A stretch of DNA of 64,000 nucleotides, from assembly GCF_005502745.1 (NCBI RefSeq), contig NZ_SCNL01000004.1:1-64000 (forward strand), given 5' to 3'. The notes beneath the pieces were generated by a model. The model was not told the origin of the DNA. It saw nothing but the letters and a program-made list of their open reading frames with translations, and made no database searches. Source of the stretch: Sphingomonas sp. 3P27F8. Lineage in GTDB: Bacteria > Pseudomonadota > Alphaproteobacteria > Sphingomonadales > Sphingomonadaceae. The translations under genes were made by a program, and so were the position numbers. Each line of letters begins with the position of its first letter. The first letter of the stretch is position 1. Below, in pieces: positions 56,021 through 64,000 of this stretch.

Positions 56021-56445
56021 CACCCGGGACTGTGGTCAAGGCGGTCCGACCTCGATCGACAAACCACCCGTCCGGGATTTCTGGCGCCCTTTGCCCTGTC
56101 TCAGAGCACCGGCATGGCGGCTTTCGTCGAGCAGTATGCGGTCGATGCCCGCGCGCGACTCACCCTGGAACGGGCACGGCGCCTCATCGGGTGAAGAGCA
56201 GCGGCGTGCGCTCTTGGCAGCACTTAAGTATGGCGTCGCAGGGCGTGATCGCGAACACTGGAGCATTCCTCCGCAAGCAAGATATCAGCGACGTAGCGCG
56301 ATGGGCTCCTGAACAGGACGTTGTGCCAGCCGCTCTTTCGCGAGATGGCGGCAGCGTCGTCCGGGCGCCTCACGCTGCACGCTGCACGCTGCGAACAACC
56401 TCGGCCTCGGTGCCCGGATCACGAGCGCCCGGACCGTCGATCGCC
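56021..56445. other. 425-bp decayed region, no intact gene
   Basis: Open frames here are short and change frame without domain character. It runs into the epoxide-hydrolase fragment and is probably the degraded N-terminal part of that or another lost gene. A CACGCTGCACGCTGCACGCTG triplicate (GCTGCAC repeats) lies near 56370-56390. Confidence 0.35.
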
Positions 56446-56790
56446 GCGACATATGGGGAGCGCTGGTTCGCGCCGGGCGGCGACTGGGGCGAAGCGATCG
56501 TGACGCGGGCGCGCATGCAGCGTTACTAGGCGAGCGATCGGGCTACATGACGCTCAACAACACGCGGCCGCAATCGATCTGCTTCACGCTCGCGGACTCG
56601 CGCACGGGCTGCCCGCGTGGAGCTATGCGTTGTTCCACGCCATGACCGACAGCGGGGGCGAGCCGGATCAGGCAATCCCGATCGACCACATCATGCTCCC
56701 CTGGCTTCCCCAGGCCGGCCGCGAGTTGCGTGTGCACAGCGATCTCGCACGCACTGTCGAGCAAGGGTCGCGGCATAACCGCCATGCACC
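56446..56790 (+). pseudogene. Frameshifted fragment of an epoxide hydrolase
   Basis: Three frames carry consecutive pieces of an EHN-type epoxide hydrolase: YGERWFAPGGDWGEAIVT (from 56452; compare the family YGAQGGDWG), then GYMTLNNTRPQSICFTLADS (from about 56541), then LPAWSYALFHAMTDSGGEP and DHIMLPWLPQAG (from about 56609). Two frame changes and a missing N-terminal part show that the gene is dead. It lies between the organosulfur operon and a truncated thioesterase on the opposite strand. Confidence 0.6.
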
Positions 56791-56803
56791 GAGCCATCGG
56801 ATT

Positions 56804-56980
56804 TTAGACGCTGCGATCGGGCGCACCCTCGAACACCGCATGGCCGCGGTCGAACGCGACGAGCGAGAAGCGCATCGTCTCGCCGATCGGCGGTCTTTGG
56901 CTGGTCGTCACCATTGCGGCGATCTGGCCGAGGCCGTCGAGCGTGGCGGGATCGCAGTGGTCATGGATTGCGATCCTCAT
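56804..56980 (-). pseudogene. Truncated PaaI-type thioesterase
   Basis: 58 codons starting within the end of the emrA gene (20-bp overlap) and reading PPIGETMRFSLVAFDRGHAVF then EGAPDRSV and stop. PPIGETLGF...AVFEG is the first strand and helix region of PaaI hotdog thioesterases, which are about 140 residues long, so about 80 residues are missing. The break near 56804 abuts the epoxide-hydrolase fragment, pointing to a deletion or recombination junction. Confidence 0.5.
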
Positions 56981-58100
56981 TGCTTGCAAGCTGCACCCGC
57001 GCCGTGACCGAGAGCCCGGGCCGGAGCCGATCGATGCCCGGCTGGCCGGTGTCGAAGCGGATGCGCACGCCGACACGCTGGACGATCTTGGTGAAATTGC
57101 CGGTGCCCGGCTCGAACGGCAGCAGCGAGAAGCTGGATCCGGATCCCGGCGCAACGCTGTCGACCGTACCGCGCAACTTGGTACCCGGCAGCGCATCCGC
57201 CTCGATCGTGGCAGGCTGGCCAGGCAGCATTCGGGCGGTCTGCGTCTCCTTGAAGTTCGCGGTGACGTAGAGCGCGTGGAGCGGCACGATCATGAGAAGA
57301 CGGCTGCCCGGCTGGACATATTCGCCGACGCGGACCTGACGATTGCCGACCACGCCGTCGATCGGCGCGAGGATGGTCGCGTGGCGACGGTCCTGTCGCG
57401 CAAGATCGAGCACGGCCTTCGCCTGTCCCACCTTCGCGCGTGCGGTGGCAAGCGCAGCGAGGAGGCCGGGTCGCTTCGCGGCGGTGACGCCAGCCGTCTC
57501 GCGCGATACCGCCAGCAACGCTCCCGCCCGCGCCGCATCCTGCTCTGCGGTCACCGCTGCGGCGCCGTAGGAGTCCGCCTCGCGCCGCGCGACCGCGCCG
57601 GTGGCGACAAGCGCAGCGTAGCGGCGACGATCCGCCGCGGCGAGATCGGATTGTGCCCCCGCGGACCTGATCGCGGTGCGCGCGGCCGCGACCTGCGCGC
57701 TTGCCAACCGCTCTTCCGCCGCGAGGCTGACGAGCGCCGCCTGCGCCGCCCCGACGCCGGCCTGCGCGTCCGCTAGAGCCGCCTGCGCCGACGCGACCTT
57801 GGCATCGAACTCCTCCGGGTCGATCCGGACGAGCGGCTGGCCTGCGCGCACCATCTGATTGTCGCGCACCGTAACCTCGGTGACGAGCCCGCGGATCTTG
57901 GGCGCAACCGCTGTCGTATCCGCGCTGACATATGCGTCGTCGGTGGTCTCAGACGTTGCCGGTGAGGTGATACAAACGACCCCAGCCGCCGCCACCGCGA
58001 CCGCCACGCCCGACGCCATCAGCGTTCGTGGCGACGGTGGGTTGAACCGCCGGCCGACGGTGGCGGTCTCAATCACCGGTCCGCCCGTTATCGCATCCAT
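56961..58100 (-). CDS. emrA: HlyD/EmrA-type membrane fusion protein
   Basis: 379 residues. A single membrane segment (about 28-48) anchors it; TTDDAYVSADTTAVAPKIRG begins the lipoyl domain, then a long Ala-rich coiled coil (about 100-240), the second lipoyl half (ILAPIDGVVGNRQVRVGEYV) and a beta barrel. It bridges the MFS pump and outer-membrane channel. AAGAGG lies before the ATG. It is divergent from emrB across 72 bp with an operator candidate, and in the common layout it would be expected beside emrB on the same strand. Confidence 0.92.
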   Translation of the reverse strand: MDAITGGPVIETATVGRRFNPPSPRTLMASGVAVAVAAAGVVCITSPATSETTDDAYVSADTTAVAPKIRGLVTEVTVRDNQMVRAGQPLVRIDPEEFDAKVASAQAALADAQAGVGAAQAALVSLAAEERLASAQVAAARTAIRSAGAQSDLAAADRRRYAALVATGAVARREADSYGAAAVTAEQDAARAGALLAVSRETAGVTAAKRPGLLAALATARAKVGQAKAVLDLARQDRRHATILAPIDGVVGNRQVRVGEYVQPGSRLLMIVPLHALYVTANFKETQTARMLPGQPATIEADALPGTKLRGTVDSVAPGSGSSFSLLPFEPGTGNFTKIVQRVGVRIRFDTGQPGIDRLRPGLSVTARVQLASNEDRNP

Positions 58101-58131
58101 CCCACACCTCTTGCGGCTTTGATATGACGGT

Positions 58132-58152
58132 TATAATATGATGGTCATCATA
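58132..58152. promoter_or_regulatory. Palindromic operator with -10 element between emrA and emrB
   Basis: TATGATG (58137-58143) and CATCATA (58146-58152) form a perfect 16-bp palindrome. TATAAT at 58132-58137 overlaps its left end for the plus-strand promoter. On the minus strand TTGTTG and TTATAA flank the palindrome exactly, so it would fill the spacer of the emrA promoter. ATATGACGGT (58122-58131) repeats ATATGATGGT 14 bp away. The TetR gene downstream is the likely binder. Confidence 0.65.
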
Positions 58153-58172
58153 CAACAAGAGGCGATCAGACA

Positions 58173-59792
58173 ATGGGAGGTGCGGTTACGACCGGGGCAT
58201 GGGCACGGCGGCGTGGCCGCGACGCGGCACCTAACCCGGCGGCACTGCCGCTATCGCACAAATATGTGATCTTCGCGGTGCTCGCGTTCGGGCAGTTCAT
58301 GGCGCTGCTCGACATCCAGATCGTCGCGGCCTCGCTCAACGACGTGCAGGCGGGGCTCTCAGCCGGCCCTGACGAGATCAGCTGGGTGCAGACCGCCTAT
58401 CTCATGGCGGAGCTGGTGATGATCCCGTTCTCGGCCTTCCTGGGTCAGGCGATGTCGACCAGATGGCTGTTCGCGCTTTCCGCGGGGCTGTTTACGCTGT
58501 CGAGCATCGCCTGCGGGCTTGCCTGGAACATCGAGTCGATGATCGTCTTCCGCGCGCTCCAGGGGTTCGTCGGCGGCGCGATGGTACCGACCGTTTTCGC
58601 GGTCGGCTTCACCATGTTCGAGGGCAAGCAGCGCGCGCTCATCCCGGCCATCCTCGGCATGGTATCGGTACTGGCCCCGACGATCGGGCCGACCGTCGGC
58701 GGAATCATCACCGACAGCATCGGCTGGCGGTGGATTTTCTTCATCAACGTGGTTCCGGGCACGCTCGTCACGATCCTGACGATCCTGTTGATCGACGTCG
58801 ATCGCGCGGACCGATCCATGTTCGCCCGCATCGATTGGTCACATCTCGTCGCGATGGCGGTGGCGCTCGGCGGCCTCGAATACGTCCTGGAGGAAGGACC
58901 ACGAAAGGATTGGTTCGGCGATCCCACGATCGTGATGGTCGCCTGGATCGCGGCGGTCGCGTTTGGCCTGTTCGTCGAACGATCGCTCTATTCCAAGAAC
59001 CCGATCGTGCGCGTGTCGCCGTTCCGCAATCGCACCTTCACCTTTGCTTGCGTGTTCAACCTCGTCATCGGGTTCGGCATCTACGCCTCGACGTACCTGC
59101 TGCCGGTGTTCCTGGGCCGGGTGCGCGGCTACAACAGCCTGGAGATCGGGACGACCGTGTTCGTCGTTGGGGCGAGCCAGCTGCTCAGTACGATCATCGC
59201 CGCCTGGTCCTCCAACCATATCGACCGGCGTATCGTCATCGGCATCGGGCTGACCGGCTTCGCGATCAGCCTGTGGTTGACCTCGCACATCGCCTCAAAT
59301 TGGGGTTTCAAGGAACTGCTGATCCCGCAGCTCGCCCGCGGGCTCTTCGTCATGCTCTGCATCGTACCGAGCGTGGGCATGGCCCTATCCGCCTTCCAGG
59401 GGCCGGAACTGCGCTCCGCTTCGGGGCTCTTCAATCTGATGCGCAATCTAGGCGGGGCGATCGGGATCGCGACCGTCAATACCTGGCTGAACGACGCCGC
59501 GCGGACGCAGACTGCGCGCTTCGGCGAAGCATTGGGCGCGTCGGCGCAGGGCGCGACGGACTTTGTGGCCGCAATCGCAACCCGGATGGCCGCCAACACG
59601 CCCGATCCCGCGCAGGCATTGCTGATGGCGCAGGCCTCGTTCGGTCGGGTGGTTGGGCGTGAGGCGCTCACGACCGCGTTCGACGAGGTGTTCCGCATCA
59701 TGGCGTGGATGTTCGTGCTCGCGCTCGTGATGGTCCCGTTCTGCCGCGTGCCGAAGGAAGCCGCGCCCATCCCTCCGGCGGAGTCGCACTGA
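58173..59792 (+). CDS. emrB: DHA2-family MFS multidrug transporter, EmrB-like
   Basis: 539 residues with about 14 membrane segments. Landmarks are LDIQIVAASLNDVQAGL in helix 1, GPTVGGIITDSIGWRWIFFINVVPG in two parts around helix 5 and the RALQGFVGGAMVP segment in helix 4. It is a proton-driven pump that with EmrA and the NodT-like channel spans the whole envelope. Its stop is adjacent to the next gene's ATG (zero gap). Confidence 0.93.
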   Translation: MGGAVTTGAWARRRGRDAAPNPAALPLSHKYVIFAVLAFGQFMALLDIQIVAASLNDVQAGLSAGPDEISWVQTAYLMAELVMIPFSAFLGQAMSTRWLFALSAGLFTLSSIACGLAWNIESMIVFRALQGFVGGAMVPTVFAVGFTMFEGKQRALIPAILGMVSVLAPTIGPTVGGIITDSIGWRWIFFINVVPGTLVTILTILLIDVDRADRSMFARIDWSHLVAMAVALGGLEYVLEEGPRKDWFGDPTIVMVAWIAAVAFGLFVERSLYSKNPIVRVSPFRNRTFTFACVFNLVIGFGIYASTYLLPVFLGRVRGYNSLEIGTTVFVVGASQLLSTIIAAWSSNHIDRRIVIGIGLTGFAISLWLTSHIASNWGFKELLIPQLARGLFVMLCIVPSVGMALSAFQGPELRSASGLFNLMRNLGGAIGIATVNTWLNDAARTQTARFGEALGASAQGATDFVAAIATRMAANTPDPAQALLMAQASFGRVVGREALTTAFDEVFRIMAWMFVLALVMVPFCRVPKEAAPIPPAESH

Positions 59793-61238
59793 ATGTCGAA
59801 GATCTACCTGCTCCTCGCGCCGGTGACGCTGGCGGGCTGCACCGTTGGCGCCGACTACGTCCGTCCCCAACCGGCGATCGCGCCGGCCTTCGGCCATGCT
59901 GCCCTGATCGAGCGGCGCGACGCGGATGCGGCATGGTGGCGCGGCTTCAACGATCCACTGCTCGCGACGCTCGTCGACCGGACGGTCGCGCGCAATACGG
60001 ACCTCGCACAGGCGCGCGCGCGGATCGATCAGTCGCGCGCCGCCGCCCGCGCGGCGGGCGCGGCGCTGCTGCCGGCCGCGGATGCGGCGGCGACCGCGAC
60101 CACGGTCAGCCAGTCGCGCAACACCGCGATCGGCCGGATCACGCGCGCCGTGGGTGCCGAGCGCGGTTACACCGAATATGCGGTCGGAACCCAGGCCTCG
60201 TGGGAGATCGATCTGTTCGGCGGCCTGCGCCGCGGGCGTGAGGCGGCACGAGCCGATCTCGCCGCCGCGGAAGCGAGCGCCGGCGCGGTGGCGATCGCGG
60301 TCGCCGCCGAAACCGCCGACGCCTATCTGACATTGCGCGCGTTTCAATCGCGGCTGGCGGTCGCCCGCGACCAGGAGCGAAATCAGGCGCAGCTCGACGA
60401 GCTCGTCCGTCAACGCGTCGAGCAGGGTATCGCCGCAGAACGCGACCGCAACCGCACGATCGCGCAGCTCGAGGGCGTGCGCGCCGCGATGGCACCGCTC
60501 CGCGCCGGGATCGAGGCGCAGCTCAATCGCCTCGACGTGCTGGTTGGCGATCCGCCCGGCAGCAACCGAGCGCTGTTGATCGACGCGCGACCGGTGCCCG
60601 CGGCACCGACCCCGGCCGGCGGCGCCGCGCCTGCCGACCTGCTCCGCCGTCGGCCAGACGTGGTCGCCGCTGAGCGCCGCCTTGCCGCGAGCAACGCGCG
60701 GATCGGCGTCGCGCTCGCGGATTACTATCCGCACCTGTCGCTATCCGGTCTGCTCGGCGTCGCCAGTCTCGGAACCGCAAACCTCTTCACCGGCAATTCG
60801 GTGCAGGCATCGGGTGGGGCCGCACTACGATGGCGTTTGTTCGACTTCGGGCGCGTCGACGCGGAGGTCGCGGCCGCGCGTGGCCGGCAGGCGGAGGCGC
60901 TCGCGGCGTGGCGCGGATCCGTGCTGACGGCGGCCGAGGACGTCGAGACCGCGCTCGCCCGCCTAGCCGAGGCGCATAAGGAGCGCGCGAGCCTGGAGCG
61001 AGAGACGGCGGCGCTCGCCCGCGCGCGCGCGCAGGCGCAGGACGCCTATGCCGCGGGGGCGGTCGGCCTCATCGACGTCATCGATGCCAACCGTGAATTG
61101 CTCGCCGCGACCGATCGCCTCGCAGCGACCCGCGCCGACGAAGCGCGCGCGGCAGTGGCGGCGTATCGGGCGCTTGGTGGCGGATGGCAGGACGCGTCCT
61201 CCCGGACGCTTGCATCCGCCGCCGCAGAGCACAGGTAA
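59793..61238 (+). CDS. NodT-family outer-membrane efflux lipoprotein
   Basis: 481 residues. LAPVTLAGC is a lipobox. The protein has two outer-membrane-efflux repeats: a first half with WWRGFNDPLLATLVDRTVARN and a second with LLRRRPDVVAAERRLAASNA, the standard marker of NodT/OprM proteins, then ADYYPHLSLSGLLG. It provides the TolC-like channel for EmrA-EmrB. It directly follows emrB and is followed by tetR after 5 bp. Confidence 0.93.
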   Translation: MSKIYLLLAPVTLAGCTVGADYVRPQPAIAPAFGHAALIERRDADAAWWRGFNDPLLATLVDRTVARNTDLAQARARIDQSRAAARAAGAALLPAADAAATATTVSQSRNTAIGRITRAVGAERGYTEYAVGTQASWEIDLFGGLRRGREAARADLAAAEASAGAVAIAVAAETADAYLTLRAFQSRLAVARDQERNQAQLDELVRQRVEQGIAAERDRNRTIAQLEGVRAAMAPLRAGIEAQLNRLDVLVGDPPGSNRALLIDARPVPAAPTPAGGAAPADLLRRRPDVVAAERRLAASNARIGVALADYYPHLSLSGLLGVASLGTANLFTGNSVQASGGAALRWRLFDFGRVDAEVAAARGRQAEALAAWRGSVLTAAEDVETALARLAEAHKERASLERETAALARARAQAQDAYAAGAVGLIDVIDANRELLAATDRLAATRADEARAAVAAYRALGGGWQDASSRTLASAAAEHR

Positions 61239-61243
61239 GGTCG

Positions 61244-61903
61244 ATGCGATACGACAGCGAACACAAGGCGCGCACCCGCGATCGGGTCCTGAAAGAAGCA
61301 GCCGCGGCGCTGCGTGCAGAAGGCCCCGACCGCCTCGGTGTCGCCGCAGTGATGAAGCGCGCCGGGCTGACCCACGGCGGCTTCTACGCGCATTTCCGCT
61401 CGCGCGACGAGTTGCTGAGCGAAGCGGTCGATCACATGTTCAAGGATCGGTACGAAGCGTTCTTCGCCGATGTCGATCGGGTCGATCCGCAGACGGCGCT
61501 GCACAGGCTGGTGAATTACTACCTCTCGATGCGCCACCGAAACGCGCGCGACCAGGGCTGTCCGATCCCGATCCTCTCGGGCGAGTTCCATCGCCTGCCC
61601 GATGCGGCGCAGGCACGTTTCGTCCGCGCGGTCGATCGATTGACCGGCGGCATCGAGACTCTGCTCGAACGCGCCGGCGTGGACGCGCCGCGCACGCGGG
61701 CGGTATCCGCCGTCGCCGAAATGGTCGGCGCGATCGCGATCAGCCGGACCCAGGACGCGGCAGCCGCGGAAGAAACCATCGCTAGCGCGAAGGCGTCGGT
61801 CGAGCGGAAGCTCGGACTCGTACCACCCTTCGGCCTTGATGCCTCCTCGGTGGGAGACGGGCCCGGTGACAACCGGATCTATCACCCGAATGAGCGCCCG
61901 TGA
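61244..61903 (+). CDS. TetR-family repressor of the efflux cassette
   Basis: 219 residues from the ATG at 61244 (AGGTAAGG before it). The HTH lies at about 12-58 (VAAVMKRAGLTHGGFYAHFR, the TetR recognition pattern). The C-terminal ligand domain is variable. Position at the end of the emrB operon and the palindrome at 58137-58152 suggest that it represses both transcripts and is relieved by a pump substrate. Confidence 0.9.
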   Translation: MRYDSEHKARTRDRVLKEAAAALRAEGPDRLGVAAVMKRAGLTHGGFYAHFRSRDELLSEAVDHMFKDRYEAFFADVDRVDPQTALHRLVNYYLSMRHRNARDQGCPIPILSGEFHRLPDAAQARFVRAVDRLTGGIETLLERAGVDAPRTRAVSAVAEMVGAIAISRTQDAAAAEETIASAKASVERKLGLVPPFGLDASSVGDGPGDNRIYHPNERP

Positions 61904-62075
61904 GGAAGCGGCTTGGAGGCAAGCAACAAATCGTATCTGGCTCACGATGCGGCTGCGCATTGATTCTCGAGCTCAACAGCCCGATCATTTCGACTTTGCT
62001 GCAATTCTGGCAGACGGTAGCGAACCTCTTTAGACAGACCGGGTGCCCTGCACCGCTAAGAGATAGGATTCCACG

Positions 62076-63182
62076 ATGACCACAACCGGCCTGTTCTCCC
62101 CCTTCAGCTACAAGTCGCTGACGCTGAAGAACCGGATCGTGATGGCGCCGATGACGCGGTCGCACTCGCCGGGTGGCGTGCCCACCGCGGAGGTCGCCGC
62201 TTATTACCGACGCCGCGCTGCAGCGGACGTGGGCCTCATCGTGTCGGAGGGCACCGGCGTGAACCGGCCGGCGTCGCTCAACGACCCGGACGTGCCCCGC
62301 TTTCATGGCGAAGCGGAGCTCGCCGGTTGGCAGCACGTGATCGACGAGGTGCATGCGGTCGGCGGCGTGATGGCGCCGCAGCTCTGGCACGTCGGCGCGG
62401 TGAAGACCCACCACGAAAGCTGGTCGCCGGCGGGCGCCTATGACAGCCCGTCGGGCCTCTCCCGTCCCGGCAAAAAGTTTGGCGATGCGATGGCCGATCA
62501 CGAGATCGCCGACGCGATCGCCGCCTTTGGCCAGGCAGCCGCCGACGCGAAGCGGCTGGGGTTCGAGGCAGTCGAGCTGCACGGCGCGCACGGCTACCTC
62601 ATCGACCAATTCTTCTGGGAGGGCACCAACGAGCGCACCGACCCCTACGGCGGCCCGAGCCTCGTAGAGCGATCGCAGTTCGCAGCCGCGATCCTGAAGG
62701 CGGTGCGCGCGGCGGTCGGCGCCGACTATCCCATCATCATCCGGCTCTCGCAGTGGAAGCAACAGGACTATGAGGTTCGCATGGCGCGGTCGCCTGACGA
62801 AATGCAGACGTGGCTCGGAACGCTCGCGGATGCGGGCGCGGACATCTTCCATTGTTCGCAGCGCCGGTTCTGGGAGCCCGAATTTGCGGATGACGGCTCG
62901 GACCTGAATTTCGCGGGCTGGGCAAAGAAGCTGACCGGACGGCCGACGATCACGGTCGGCTCGGTGGGTCTGTCGGGCGAGTTCATCGCGGCGTTCGGCG
63001 GCGAAGGCTCCGAACCCGCATCGCTCGACGAACTGGAGCGCCGCTTCGCGCGCGGCGACTTCGACCTGGTGGGCGTCGGCCGTGCGCTTCTTCAGGATCC
63101 GCTTTGGGCCACCAAGGTGAAGGAGGGGCGCACGGCCGAGTTGCAGCCGTTCCGTCGTGAGGCGCTAGCGACGCTGTCCTGA
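62076..63182 (+). CDS. Old Yellow Enzyme family NADH:flavin oxidoreductase
   Basis: 368 residues. TIM-barrel flavoprotein with KNRIVMAPMTRSHSPGGVPT, the QLWHVG segment, the catalytic-region GAHGYLIDQFFWEGTNERTD and the late phosphate-binding VGVGRALLQDP. It reduces activated alkenes or nitro compounds with FMN. TetR-linked OYE genes often respond to electrophiles (as NemR/NemA), but here 172 bp of empty sequence separate it from tetR, so co-regulation is uncertain. Confidence 0.9.
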   Translation: MTTTGLFSPFSYKSLTLKNRIVMAPMTRSHSPGGVPTAEVAAYYRRRAAADVGLIVSEGTGVNRPASLNDPDVPRFHGEAELAGWQHVIDEVHAVGGVMAPQLWHVGAVKTHHESWSPAGAYDSPSGLSRPGKKFGDAMADHEIADAIAAFGQAAADAKRLGFEAVELHGAHGYLIDQFFWEGTNERTDPYGGPSLVERSQFAAAILKAVRAAVGADYPIIIRLSQWKQQDYEVRMARSPDEMQTWLGTLADAGADIFHCSQRRFWEPEFADDGSDLNFAGWAKKLTGRPTITVGSVGLSGEFIAAFGGEGSEPASLDELERRFARGDFDLVGVGRALLQDPLWATKVKEGRTAELQPFRREALATLS

Positions 63183-63252
63183 ACTCAGCGGTCGGCAAGC
63201 CGGCTTTTGGTTTGGACCGGGAAACTCCGGCGGTCCGAGGCGTTGCAGCAGC

Positions 63253-63528
63253 ATGGTCGAGTCCGCGGAATCGCTTCGTGAGCAGATGGAAGCCGCCGCA
63301 GCGGCGATGGACTTTGAGGAGGCTCGGCGACTGCGGGATATGATCAGCCTGATGCGCGCCGGTGTGACGGCGGAGGACGCCGCGACTGCCGACTTGTCCG
63401 GCATCACGCGGCAGCGACCCGGTGCGATGGGGCTTGGAACAAGCCGGCAGCGCATGGAGCCCCCGCCAGGCTGGACACCGCCGACGAAGCCCGATCCAAT
63501 GACACGAGGACGCAGCAGGCGACGGTAG
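63253..63528 (+). CDS. Small UvrB/UvrC (UVR) motif protein
   Basis: 91 residues. The UVR motif, LREQMEAAAAAMDFEEARRL followed by RDMISLMR, occupies residues about 8-35. This helical motif mediates UvrB-UvrC contact in nucleotide excision repair and occurs in other short proteins such as McsA. The rest is Pro/Gly/Arg-rich and disordered. Role unknown. Confidence 0.75.
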   Translation: MVESAESLREQMEAAAAAMDFEEARRLRDMISLMRAGVTAEDAATADLSGITRQRPGAMGLGTSRQRMEPPPGWTPPTKPDPMTRGRSRRR

Positions 63529-63536
63529 AGGATTGA

Positions 63537-63718
63537 TCACAGACCCGCAGTTTCGAGCGCGACAGCCAGCTCCTTTTCGAGTGCTCCGCGGTCGGACTTG
63601 GGCGTGATCGGTTCAAGGCCGAACGGAGGCAGCTTTGCGCAACCTGAAGCGCCTTGCGCTTCGCTCCCCGGATCGCGTTGTTCTCCATGAACTGTTCCGC
63701 GCGAGCGGCGCGGACCAT
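63537..63718 (-). pseudogene. Probable small gene split by a frameshift
   Basis: The ATG at 63718 follows GGAGGGGGAG, an unusually strong ribosome site. It starts MVRAARAEQFMENNAIRGAK and RKALQVAQ; then after about 28 codons a coherent continuation KLPPFGLEPITPKSDRGALE and KELAVALETAGL lies in another frame, ending at 63537. Joined by one shift near 63634 they give about 60 residues. I recognise no family. Either a real frameshift, a sequencing error or programmed shift would explain it. Confidence 0.35.
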
Positions 63719-63855
63719 TTCTCCCCCTCCGCTGCGCGCACCGCAAGCCCCAATCTGACGCCGTCGCGCTCTCCGCGTGCATGGTCACTGGAGAGATCTT
63801 CCCGTTTCCTCGGGACAGGAGAAAACGGCGGGGCCGCAACGCCGGTCGGGTATCG

Positions 63856-63879
63856 AAAAACCGCCAGACTGCGAGGCGG
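63856..63879 (-). terminator. Terminator of the partial membrane-protein gene
   Basis: In the minus direction CCGCC and GGCGG (63875-63879 and 63861-63865 on plus) form a stem around TCGCAGTCT, followed by a run of five T (A at 63856-63860). It lies 15 bp after the stop of the gene that runs off the right edge. Confidence 0.7.
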
Positions 63880-63893
63880 CCACCCCGCCCCGT

Positions 63894-64000
63894 TCAGGCG
63901 ATGGCGCCGACCGCGCTGACGCGAGGGGTGGCGGAGCCGGCTAGCAGCCTGCCCATCGCCAGCGTGGCGACGATCGCCACTACCGCGCCAAGGATCATGT
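63894..64000 (-). CDS. C-terminus of a membrane protein (partial, runs off the window)
   Basis: The last 34 codons read MILGAVVAIVATLAMGRLLA then GSATPRVSAVGAIA and stop at 63894-63896. One hydrophobic helix and a short tail are visible, consistent with the last helix of an MFS-type transporter, but too little remains to name it. Confidence 0.5.
   Translation of the reverse strand, partial: MILGAVVAIVATLAMGRLLAGSATPRVSAVGAIA

Noticed and set aside
56032..56529. 165-codon frame after the substrate-binding gene as a real protein
   Set aside because: Only its last 28 codons have family character (epoxide hydrolase), and the gene continues in other frames.
1..64000. tRNA, rRNA or CRISPR features
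   Set aside because: No cloverleaf, rRNA-like stretch or regularly spaced repeats were seen by eye; a covariance or repeat-finder run would settle it.

Overview
The window comes from a high-G+C alphaproteobacterium, most likely Sphingomonas or a close relative. The signs are a PEPxxWA-CTERM secreted protein, a long TonB-dependent receptor, an intracellular PHB depolymerase, an RNase E with an acidic insert in its S1 domain and a C-terminal GWW motif, an RNase R / PBP1A / AmiC housekeeping set, and NodT-type efflux. This placement is inferred from protein families, not from a database search. I saw no rRNA, tRNA or CRISPR array.

Layout. 1-1.45 kb: the tail of an IS5-like transposase, then a lower-G+C pair of HTH genes with phased direct repeats upstream (accessory). 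1.6-8.3 kb: HD-GYP protein, DUF2256 zinc-ribbon protein, penicillin-acylase-family enzyme, class II-like photolyase, ArsB-type pump. 8.4-11.5 kb: remnant of an MFS gene, an exported OB-fold/proline-rich protein, and divergent from it a PhoP/PhoQ-type two-component pair. 11.7-16.9 kb: folA with a short ORF in front, malate synthase G and a divergent LysR regulator, thyA, and a short RadC-like protein. 16.8-25.7 kb: an envelope and translation core (methyltransferase lipoprotein, prfB, PBP1A, AmiC, rne). 25.8-29.6 kb: four genes in stop/start overlap (M48-TPR protease, DsbA-like, ABC-2 ATPase and permease). 29.6-37.6 kb: phaZ, ABC exporter, saccharopine-dehydrogenase-like reductase, PEP-CTERM protein, rnr with a small coupled gene. 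37.8-43.2 kb: a GGDEF-EAL-PilZ protein and a class I ribonucleotide reductase large subunit behind NrdR-like boxes, with no nrdB beside it.

43.2-56.0 kb is the most interesting part. A scar with the C-terminal stub of a TonB receptor is followed by an organosulfur gene set: SsuD monooxygenase behind a foldable leader, an FAD/NAD(P)-binding protein, a TonB-dependent receptor, then an operon with two luciferase-like monooxygenases, an M20 amidohydrolase, a GNAT acetyltransferase, a fused ABC permease-ATPase and a substrate-binding lipoprotein. The last five match, family for family, the Bacillus subtilis yxeK/P/L/N-O/M set for S-(2-succino)cysteine breakdown (N-acetylate, oxidise, deacetylate). 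I infer uptake across both membranes and salvage of an S-substituted cysteine or related organosulfur compound.

56.0-64.0 kb: decayed epoxide hydrolase and PaaI thioesterase fragments, a divergent EmrA / EmrB-NodT-TetR efflux cassette around a perfect 16-bp palindrome, an Old Yellow Enzyme family reductase, a UVR-motif protein, a probably frameshifted small gene, and the C-terminus of a membrane protein running off the right edge.
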